Position numbers and translations under genes: made by a program
Notes under the pieces: generated by a model
Database searches by the model: none
Told to the model about the DNA's origin: nothing
What the model saw: the letters and a program-made list of their open reading frames with translations, nothing else
Part shown: positions 53,516 to 61,570 of the stretch, piece by piece
Layout: each line of letters begins with the position of its first letter
Numbering within the stretch: the stretch's first letter is position 1
Assembly: GCA_002633025.1 (NCBI GenBank)
Contig: NMRB01001038.1
Location: 172,575 to 236,574, forward strand
DNA from: Notospermus geniculatus
Lineage: Eukaryota > Nemertea > Pilidiophora > Heteronemertea > Lineidae
Reading direction: 5' to 3'
Length of the DNA: 64,000 bases

Positions 53516-53602
53516 TTTGAATCGGTGAGGAGAAAAATGCCGACCGGCGAGTGCAGCTGCCTGGGGGAAAAATCGGCGAGGTTGCTACTGATTCTCCACG
53601 GT

Positions 53603-54013
53603 GGTGTTACGTAAAAAATTCCTGCAGCAAACATCAACACGAAAAATGAATGATGAAATTCGCCAGTTTCTCTGCGAGGGTTGATGACCACTCCACCTTT
53701 AAGGGATCAATGCTCATTATTGCTGCAGCCGAACACCAACATCAGCAGCTGTCTCATCAAAGTAGTCTCACGCCAGCACCAGATGACATACCCACATCGC
53801 GGGCTAATTAGCCGAGCTACAGGTCGGGTGAAATCATAACGGACTAGTCATGATCATACGACTCCGTTGCAGGAAGGGATGGCGGAAAATTATCTACGTC
53901 AACGCATGGAACCACATCGAAAAGCACGAACGGCTTCTTGTCAACTTGAGATGGGCTACAAAAGCTTGTTGTGTGGAATCATTTGCAGTGCAATGCACAG
54001 AAAGCATTTTCGA
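53603..54013. other. Unassigned; short plus-strand frame
   Basis: No repeat recognised. A 63-codon plus frame (53850-54041) has no domain I know. Confidence 0.4.
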
Positions 54014-54433
54014 TCATGTTGATTGCCCGGGGCGTGTGTGAATCGATGATTTTGCCAATAGAGAGGGCGAATGGCAAGACCTCTTCGTATCGTAAGTGCG
54101 TGCAATAAGTGGGTGTTTGGCATGGGTCAGATATTCGCCTTCAGCGTCAGGAAAGAAATCAACATTGTTCTTCCATAAACTCATAATCGAACGGTAGTAT
54201 TCAAACATTGGAACTGATGTCATGAAAGAACTCGAAAATCTCTGCAAATCTACCGACTCACGAAGTATGCGGAACTCCTGCACAATGGCTGATACGCAGT
54301 GGTTTGTGATTCTGGGTGAAATAAGCCTAGCAAAGTCTTCTGATTGGGCCTTAATTTGGCCTACACAACATACATTGTATAAGTATAAAGTACGGGAAGT
54401 GTTGCCACTCAACACAGCAGAAAAATACAGCAA
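54014..54433 (-). CDS. Open frame of 139 codons, unknown
   Basis: The longest open frame not explained by a repeat. It has no ATG at its start (opens with TTG), so if real it is an internal or terminal exon. It includes ISPRITNHCVSAIVQEFRIL and FEYYRSIMSLWKNNVDFFP. A TTGTGCAG acceptor lies inside at GAGTTCCGC. No family recognised. Upstream on this strand is the CCAAT-containing inverted repeat at 54640-54775. Could be a leftward gene or chance. Confidence 0.22.
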   Translation of the reverse strand: MLYFSAVLSGNTSRTLYLYNVCCVGQIKAQSEDFARLISPRITNHCVSAIVQEFRILRESVDLQRFSSSFMTSVPMFEYYRSIMSLWKNNVDFFPDAEGEYLTHAKHPLIARTYDTKRSCHSPSLLAKSSIHTRPGQST

Positions 54434-54639
54434 TCAGACATCACTCGCTTCAGACGCCCTAACAGCCAAAATATCCAACATTCCGCCATGAAACTTTGCA
54501 CAACGAACCTTGAGGACCGTGTTCACTGTTACGATATCCAATTTTCAAGTTTACACGATTGCTTCCACTCGATTTCGACGACTTTAATAGGCTAATTTCC
54601 CCAAACTTCATAAATTCCGCCTTCCAAGTCTGTGCCATA

Positions 54640-54775
54640 ATGTCGCCAATGCGCATGTCCGACGACCCGGCAATACAGCTGAAACGCAGTTTGATTGGTT
54701 ACTACGCTAAGTATAAACAAATGCACGTGGTTTGGGCTGCAGTGCCGGGGTTGTGGGCATGCGCATTGGCGACAT
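54640..54775. repeat. Inverted repeat with CCAATGCGCATG in both arms
   Basis: ATGTCGCCAATGCGCATG is exactly repeated, inverted, at 54758-54775; weaker pairing continues to about 42 bp (CCGGCA, AGC). Each arm combines a CCAAT box with an NRF1-like GCGCATG half-site. It could be a small MITE or a symmetrical promoter. Confidence 0.8.
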
Positions 54776-54823
54776 CATAGCTACGATGGAGGGCAAATCA
54801 ACGTAACCATGCCCTATGTATAT

Positions 54824-54971
54824 GAGGTTTAGAAATCAAACGATAAACGTAAACTTTACGACAACGTTATTTTTCGTACTACATATTCACCAGATTTTAT
54901 ATTGCAATTTCGGTACGAAAATAACGTTATCGTTACCGTTTACGTTCATCGTTTGATTTCTAAACCTCCCT
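54824..54971. mobile_element. Foldback family C, copy 3
   Basis: GAGGTTTAGAAATCAAACGA faces GGGAGGTTTAGAAATCAAAC, then TAAACGTAAAC, followed by TA. About 148 bp, matching 20954-21103. Confidence 0.9.
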
Positions 54972-55786
54972 AACGGCAAAATATGGAGCATGAGGGAGAA
55001 AAAACACGGAATACCGAATAACTTCTGGCCAATGTTGTGGCAGAAGAACATCCTGCAGAATTTCATTAATATGGAACAGTCCAAACATCATCATTTTTTC
55101 ACATTCTCTCACATATCACACTTTCACCGCAAAATACCTGAAGGTAATTCTCTGCTTTTATTGCATTAGCAACAACAGAAAAGGCTACATGTTCCAGGAA
55201 TCAAAATAGAGCAGTTCCTGTCCCGAGGCTACGCGTTTTTGTACCGCGCTTATGAGATGACCACTTGAGCGAGACTTGCTTCAGGCCTTCGCGCACAGAT
55301 GTGGTCAATTGATTTGAAGAGGCCATGAAATTTCCTCTCTGAGTGTTTTGGCTGTTTACCATTGCCTCAGAGTGGGATTAATGCTGGGACAATGTATTGA
55401 CACTGCACTCGAAACGTGTTTCTCCCAGTCGCCTACAGTCGATTATGTGAGAATAGAAACTTCTTTACAGACTTCAGGCGACGCAAATTTTGGAGGTAGT
55501 ACATTTACAGCAGGCGATGAAAAAAGATCAATCGGCCCTAGGAGACTGACAGCAACTGATGTCATCACAGAGGGACACAGAAAAGTGAAAGGGAACTGAG
55601 AGTATCCGATATCCAGAAATAAAGCACAAAGGCGACACACAAAATATGATATGAACGCATAGGTCGTCCTACAGCGTTTTTTGCAAATTTTCGACCCCAA
55701 CCGGGGTCTTCTTCTGGCAGGCACTTTCTTGCAAAAAGAGTATCCGATACATGTATATTGATGACATCAGGGCTCATGGCTATGCA
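54972..55786. other. Mostly unassigned; frame and GACCCC hairpin
   Basis: A plus frame from ATG at 55381 to 55599 (72 codons, MLGQCIDTALETCFSQSP onward) is not recognised. At 55693-55708 is GACCCCAACCGGGGTC, the hairpin shared with 13600, 19251 and 37317. Its flank (minus: GCCAGAAGAA, then GAAAATTTGC) resembles that in element T. Confidence 0.4.
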
Positions 55787-56623
55787 TTTAAAGTGAGACT
55801 CCACTCATTTTAAACTTTTGAATTTTGATCAGCCCATGGAGAATATTGCCATGAGTTGTGATGTCACTGGTGTCAATAGGCTGACGACCGTTGTAGTGAA
55901 TGAGCTAATACGTGACTGCCTAGGCCTATTGGTTGTACCTTCATAAATATGCATTCAGCACATACAATGTATGGCATCACATGTGCTGTGCAATGGTCCC
56001 CTTGGGGTGCAATGGTCCCCTTGGGATGTAATTGAAATACATGTACTTTAAATGATGAGTTTGTTGATGTTAAAAAATGTTGCAGAAATCAATGAATTTT
56101 AATGTATTAACGATGTTTCAAAAATTCAAAATTTTACACAAAAGGTGCCTGGGACTTAACAGAGGTTTTCAACTTTGGGGAAATCTCGGAAAATACTAAA
56201 GCTATCTTCTTGAAACTTTCATGGTTGTCACTAATGGTCCATATCAATCATCATGACATAATATCAACCAGCTCCTTCTATTGTTTCACCACTTTCTGTA
56301 ATCAGTACTTTTGAATGCCTTAGAAGGAATCAATATTATAAATCATTGAGACTTGGAGTTAGTATTCTTGACTTCATTCAAGTCTAAGCCACAGTGTTTT
56401 ATGCATGATTACAAGTCTAGACATAACAGGCCAACAACAATACATGGGCCTTACCACTCATGGAGGGGGCAAGGGTGTGAATTTCATTTTGTTACCAGTG
56501 AACTCTACAAGTTTTAAGGACAGTGGCCTCATCTGCCATGTTTTGACTAGACACAATGCTTGGAAAAATAACCAAACAGAAAAGAAACCTGCCCCTGTGC
56601 TACACAAATGTTCATGAATGAAG

Positions 56624-56786
56624 TGTGACCCGATCCGCCAAAAGTAGGCGCAAGTGGCAAACGAGGAAAGGGTTAATGGCCTTGCAACACAACAGCACTG
56701 AAATGTACGTCATACCTGAGTAAACTGATGACCAGCGATGATCACTTGCGACTTGCGCCTAGTACGTTTGGCAGATCGGGTCACAG
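56624..56786. mobile_element. 163-bp foldback inside AO
   Basis: TGTGACCCGATCCGCCAAA faces CTGTGACCCGATCTGCCAAA, then TAGGCGCAAGT on both arms. It lies two bases from the next D element. Confidence 0.88.
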
Positions 56787-56788
56787 GT

Positions 56789-57039
56789 AATACCCCCATC
56801 ACACTGAAGTCGTTCTCAAAACGTCCTGCCCCGTCCTAAAAAAATCGTAAAACGGGCTAGAACGTGTACCCTTGGCCAAATAATGCTTCGATGTACTGGA
56901 GCACCCTTCCCATCCACGAAGTTCGTAAAAAGACTGTAAAACGTTGCCACTACGTCCACTCCGTTCGCACACAGTTTGAGCCCGTTCGGCAAAATTTTCA
57001 AGAACGTACTGAGAACTAGCTCAGTGTGATGGGGGTATT
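56789..57039. mobile_element. MITE family D, copy 5 (best preserved), inside AO
   Basis: AATACCCCCATCACACTGA at both ends, inverted and exact. 251 bp. It shows the full D ends, which other copies have partly lost, and TA directly outside the ATACCCCC core. Confidence 0.93.
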
Positions 57040-58102
57040 AATAGAGCTTGTTCCAACTTACCATCCAAAAGTCAACCACACACTTTGTTGCACAGTGCAG
57101 ACACGATGAAAAACATGATATCCTTTATAGAAACTGTCACTTGAGCATGGTACAATATCCATACAGACACTGTCTCCAAGAATCTTGAATCATGAGCCCA
57201 CGATGTTCACACAGATGGGACACCATGTTCACTCATTCAACTGAAGTCTTCTCCTAGGCCTAGGGAAGGGTAGCTTACATCATGCAGACATTTGCTATTG
57301 GGATGTCCATTGATTTGGTGTCCCAAGAATTGCATAATCAAGGTGGGGAATAAAACAGGCTTGAGGAAGGCTGTGTGATTGCGCAACCTGGCAACCTTGC
57401 ACTTAGACAACAGAGCAGGTATTCAAAGGAAATGGTTAAGGGACATCGTAGGTTCGCCTGGTGCATAAAGCGTCATTTGACCATTACACATGTTACAAGC
57501 TGTTACAGCATGAAGTAATAGGTGGGGAACCCTGTCCTCCCTCTGTGAGAATTGGTTATCTGTTAAGCAAGAAGTTGCTTTTTTTGCATCCCGCCTACTA
57601 TTACTATTAGTAGAAATAAAGCACTTACATGTATATAGTATATAAAAAAAGAATTGGTCAGTCCATTCCACTTTGCACAATAGCTATTTAGGCCTACTGC
57701 CAATAGGCTACTCAGTGCAGTCCGTGGATAAAAACAGAAACTTGAGAAATCTCACGGTAAAAACTATGATGCATTTTAGCTATCCCCATTTGAAAAACGT
57801 TACTTTTTACTGGCTGATGTAACAGTACATAGTCCAGGCTGTACAAAGGTCACATTTTGGAAGGAGCTGCTTATGATTGCTTTCCCCTGTAGACCTCTAA
57901 AGTACTAATTACAGAAAGTGGTGAAACAATAGAAGGAGCAGGTTGATATTATGTCATGATGATTGATATGGACCATAGTGACAACCATGAAAGTTTCAAG
58001 AAGATAGCTTTAGTATTTTCCGAGATTTCCCCAAAGTTGAAAACCTCTGTTAAGTCCCCAGCACCTTTTACACAATTTTACACAAGGAGTCTCCCTTTAA
58101 AG

Positions 58103-58542
58103 GATTAGGCAATGGGAAGCGAATCATACTTCCAGAAAAATTTGCCACCTCATCATCCAAAATTCTCTGGTCTTTCACCATGAATTATAAACAAGGGCAT
58201 CACCCGCAGAGAACAGATACGGTATTTGTATGCATTAGAAAAACTCGTCAGGTCACATTTGTCACGATACAGATATGAATTGTGAATGGAATGCTTCCCT
58301 GAGGAATAAGTGGAGAAAATAAACGGCCAGACATCTTGAATTAACACTTTTCGTCAGGGTAACGGTTGTCTGTTGTGAAGTGACCGTTCTGACCTAATGC
58401 GGATGTCAGGTCACACTGCGATTGCCTGCGCTACGACGGAACAGTCAGCATCAAGTGTCGCAATCATGGTCAAGTCACAAAAACGAAAATGTGTACGATC
58501 ATCGTGGAACAAGCAGCATCAGCGCGTAGCGAATCGTTATAC
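58103..58542. other. Unassigned sequence
   Basis: Nothing recognised; toward the right end ACGA/TCGT words become frequent as in the next element. Confidence 0.4.
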
Positions 58543-59030
58543 TAGTGTCCCACTGGCGAATTTTGGTATGCGACAAGGGACGAATGAAAAAATCGTAGCT
58601 TTTCGTAACTGTTCTTAGACTGTCGTCTATGTTCGCAGTAATTCCCTGGCTGGCAGAAAAATTATCAAAATGTTCAAAATTTGCCTGCGACAAAATTTCA
58701 TTCGCAGTCAGTCGAAGTTATCTCGTATATAGTCGCACCCATGTCGTACATAGTCGTACAGGATCGTAGGTATTGAAGAGTAACCTCGACTATCAACGAC
58801 AGTCTGCGACTAGCTACGAGTAATGTGCGAAGAAACCACGAGCATCTACGTTTATCTACGACCAAGCACGACTAAACTTCGTCTGGGCCTGCGAGTGTTT
58901 GACGAATCAGCGACAAATTGACAAATCGCCAAAAACTACGTATAATGCTAAATATCGCAGCTTGTCGAGGGTATATCGCAGTCTTCAGATTCGCCCCTTG
59001 TCGTGGGCAAAAGTCGCCAGTGGGACACTA
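58543..59030. mobile_element. 488-bp TIR element AU, interior rich in TCGTA words
   Basis: TAGTGTCCCACTGGCGAATT faces TAGTGTCCCACTGGCGACTT, then CGACAAGGG-CGAAT. Between about 58690 and 58910 TCGTA, TACGA and CGAC recur every 10-20 bp on both strands. No coding frame. Confidence 0.88.
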
Positions 59031-59399
59031 CCATAGTCCCATACTTAGCATCCTACTTTGTCAAAATATGACATCATGCACCTTTTCTACACGTAACTTT
59101 CTTTTTCTTTCCCAAACGTTATATTTTTTCATACACCCTGTATATTCGACGCACAGCTGCGTCAATCACGCCTCCTCTTCATACACGACAAGAACATGTC
59201 AGGAGCGCGGGGATATTAAGCCTGTTCTTGTGGACAGAGACTGGTATCTGCCTCAGAACACAAACAGGTTCGGTCATTCTGAGGCAAATTGGAAACCGTC
59301 TACCAATATACTGACTGGCGTTTTTCAATAGCGGTATTGATATCTGGTGATTCATTGATTCCCTGAAAGTAATTGGACACAAAGGTAACTACTAATAAA

Positions 59400-59570
59400 T
59401 GCTCTCTTCTTTTGGGTACGGTATGAGAAAGTTCGACAAACTAGTTGGTATTCGACGTCTTCAAGTTCAATGGAACTTCCAATATATATTTATATGCTCT
59501 GTCCTGAGGAAGCCGGGTGTCCCAGCGAAACGTCGACATCCGAATAAATATGTCTCGAACCAAGTTGGGA
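59400..59570 (+). repeat. Retroelement-like tail with CTGAGGAAG...CGAAACG hairpin
   Basis: TCCTGAGGAAGCCGGG, TGT, CCCAGC, then GAAACGTCG at 59503-59534. The stem is GC-C-GGG / CCC-A-GC with one mismatch. Motifs of the form CTGANGA, stem, GAAA occur at the 3' ends of various retroelements; I cannot name the element here. Confidence 0.5.
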
Positions 59571-59598
59571 ATTGCCTTTTTTTCTATTTTATAGGCCT

Positions 59599-59782
59599 AC
59601 TGACAGGGGCGGATCCACAACTTCGGAAAAGGGGGGTGCGCACTGTGTGCTAGAAACATTGAAATCTGCGGTGAATTTCAATAATTTGCTCCAAACTTCA
59701 ACATTTCACGGTCAATTTTACAGATTTTTTTGGCCGAAGGGGGCTGCGCCGGGTGCGTCCCCTTGGATCCGCGCCTGACTGA
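59599..59782 (+). mobile_element. hAT-like element, CAGGGGCGGATCC, 5-bp TSD
   Basis: CAGGGGCGGATCCACAACTT starts at 59604 and the inverted end CAGGCGCGGATCCAAGG is at 59777. ACTGA is duplicated (59599-59603, 59778-59782). Co-linear, inverted, with 51901-52059. Confidence 0.92.
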
Positions 59783-60075
59783 AGTAAAACTTTCAATTTC
59801 CACAGAAATGCAAGGAAGATGTAGTCCATCGATCCAGCGAATCAGCCTGTTCTTTCTGTCCTTATCCACGAACGACAAATTGCGATTGACGAACAAGTGT
59901 GGCTGGCTGATTTCATTAGGAAGGAACTTTCTCAAAAATCTGTCTGAGTAACAACGGTTAAGATCTTTGAAAAATTCCGGGATGATGACGTGGAACAGGG
60001 ATGCGAGAAGCTTCAAGTGGGGTTGAGTCATGAAGTCCAAAGCTATGACAGCCGGTACCATATCCAAGGAGAGGT
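59778..60075 (-). CDS. Candidate exon, unknown protein (possibly glycosyltransferase-like)
   Basis: An open frame with a credible acceptor: a pyrimidine-rich tract (CTCCTCGCTCTCTCTTTT) and CAG end at 60076. About 99 codons follow, including DMVPAVIALDFMTQPHLKLL, FFKDLNRCYSDRFLRKFLP and RLIRWIDGLHLPCISVEIES. An ATG also lies just before the acceptor (60085). The stretch with VN, then I and GLHLP distantly recalls the part of UDP-glycosyltransferases after the N-terminal domain; that is memory, not an alignment. The hAT-like element touches its downstream end; without it the frame would continue only three more codons (V-G-L) before TAA. Confidence 0.35.
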
Positions 60076-60362
60076 CTGACGGCATAAAAGAGAGAGCGAG
60101 GAGTTACGAATGTGAAAAAAACAAGGTGCCTCGTAATCAAATAAGCACATTCTTTGTAGTTCATTTTTGACTTTTTTATGTATTTTGACCCATTTCTTAT
60201 TGCCATAACTAATGAAGACAATAAGAACGTGCGTGTCTGATTCTGGTGGTAATACATTTATGGGGAGTAAATCCAATTAACCGTTCAAAAGTCCAGTTGT
60301 TGTCCAAAGATAAAGTCAACAGTTCCAAAAATCAAAACGCCGTAACTTCCAGGGTTAGAACT

Positions 60363-60398
60363 TGAAAATGTACATGTACATTCAAATGTACATTTTCA
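60363..60398. repeat. Hairpin with ACATGTAC core
   Basis: GAAAATGTACATGTACAT and ATGTACATTTTC pair around CAA. Built on the ACATGTA word. Confidence 0.88.
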
Positions 60399-60554
60399 CG
60401 TACTAACATGTTTCAGCAATTTTTGTTCTTTCTTACAAACGCTTATCATTAGGCCTACGAAGAACCAAATGAACGAGCAAATGAAAAATTAGGCCTATGA
60501 ATAGAGGTTTTTCAGCATCATTAATACACAACTGGCTTAATTAGGATCATCGCA

Positions 60555-60718
60555 CGAGAGAGGGCAGCACATCGAAACCAGGTCTAACAATGGACGCCTT
60601 TTGTGTGGGAAATTTATCAAGACACTTGGATATCACTTTCATTTTAATACATGTCGCCTATATAGGTTTAACCACTTCTGACACCTATTGAGAAAATGAG
60701 CTGTGGTCCCCATTATGT
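60555..60718 (+). repeat. Dispersed repeat BB, copy 2
   Basis: AGAGGGCAGCACATCGAAAC to GAGCTGTGGTCCCCATTA, matching 50280-50432. Confidence 0.8.
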
Positions 60719-61364
60719 AAATCAGTTACAGACATTATTTCTTGCCAAATCGAAATTACTAATCTGACGATAATCTGCAATATTTCGGCACGCGATACAT
60801 GTAACAATCAAAATGTAATCCCCAGCAGCATGTTGCAAGGGCGAAAATGGCGTTTCGAATTGCTTTATTGTGGCAGTCGTGTGTATTTGTTTTCATGGAA
60901 AATTCTTTCACACCTCGGCAGGAAGTACCACCGGCTAAATATCCTTTCTGAATAATGGCCATTCGCATATACGAATTAGTAAGCTATGTTTCATTCACTG
61001 CGATCATAACTACATCATTATGTCACACAGAGGTTGAGTACATTGCACTGGCTTTTGATAAGTAAATATTAGTAATGATTTACCGAGGTGCTAATGGTAT
61101 TCAGGTAATGAAAAATGTTTGAGCATGTGAATGCAAGATTTATAGGAAACAACTACTAAACTGGATCCGTTATGCTGTACGATGAATACGACGTCAACCG
61201 AGAACGTCTTGGGCGTCCGTGCATGATGAATCAACAAGAGGTTGCTAAGGTCAAAAAGGCAAAAAGTTGATTAATGAATAAAAGACTGGATCTCGAAAGG
61301 TTCGTATCCGCGGGAGAGTTGCGATAGTTTTGAAAATGTTGCAATCATTTTTGTAAATACATGT
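60719..61364. other. Unassigned sequence
   Basis: Nothing recognised. Confidence 0.4.
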
Positions 61365-61570
61365 AATAATAATGTTAGTTCTTATATAGCGCATTTCCAG
61401 TTGACCTGCTCAATGCGCTTTACATTACTACCCCAGCTATAGGTCTGTTCATTCCAATTAACTTTCTCCACTCCCCGGGGAGTATTACAGTCCCGGTGTA
61501 ACGTTTTGAGCGTTCCCCATCTGCGAGTGTTCCCCTGCTATTGTCTGACGGAATAAGCCGCGAGTCGAAT
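61365..61570 (-). mobile_element. TATAGCGCATTTCC repeat and Y family 5' fragment
   Basis: AATAATGTTAGTTCTTATAT with AGCGCATTTCC-CAATGCGCTTTACAT is a widely met repeat tail. From 61495, GGTGTAACGTTTTGAGCGTT, CCCCATCTGCGAGTG and ACGGAATAAGCCGCGAGTCG match the 5' half of the retroposon at 26885-27245. Confidence 0.7.

Larger units (their letters stand above)
53030..53602. repeat. 573-bp inverted duplication with exon-like arms
   Basis: Arms of about 254 bp (53030-53283 and 53347-53602) are roughly 97% identical by eye, around a 63-bp spacer. They run from GTGGAGAATCAGTAGCAACC at the edges to AACCAAAAAAGTT at the centre. Each arm holds a GC-rich leader, an ATG and a splice donor. It may be a true inverted duplication or an assembly join of two haplotypes. 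Confidence 0.92.
56134..58075. mobile_element. 1,926-bp element AO, long TIRs, 8-bp TSD
   Basis: Occupies 56142-58067 between TTACACAA at 56134-56141 and 58068-58075. Its inverted arms (56142 to about 56313; about 57900 to 58067) are some 170 bp and nearly identical: AAGGTGC-GGGGACTTAACAG, TTGGGGAAATCTCGGAAAA, CATGGTTGTCACTA, CTTTCTGTAAT-AGTACTTT. An 8-bp TSD fits hAT-type and long TIRs fit Mutator-type transposons; the end AAGGTGC fits neither typical form. No transposase frame is visible; the interior holds a foldback (56624-56786) and a D element (56789-57039). Confidence 0.9.
55787..58102. mobile_element. MITE family AN, copy 3, split by a 1.93-kb insertion
   Basis: The left part (55787-56141) begins TTTAAAGTGAGACTCCACTC and is co-linear with 43541-43892. 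The right part (58076-58102) is TTTTACACAAGGAGTCTCCC then TTTAAAGG. Joined, they reproduce the copy 2 layout, which proves the middle is an insertion. Confidence 0.9.

Noticed and set aside
53115-53950. Joining the left-arm exon to the TTGCAG acceptor at about 53871.
   Set aside because: The result is a short Ser/Thr-rich tail ending in a stop after about 25 codons; too weak to annotate without RNA evidence.
59504-59530. Active hammerhead ribozyme.
   Set aside because: An extra A before stem II, a mismatch in the stem, and no visible stems I and III or cleavage triplet; kept only as a resemblance.
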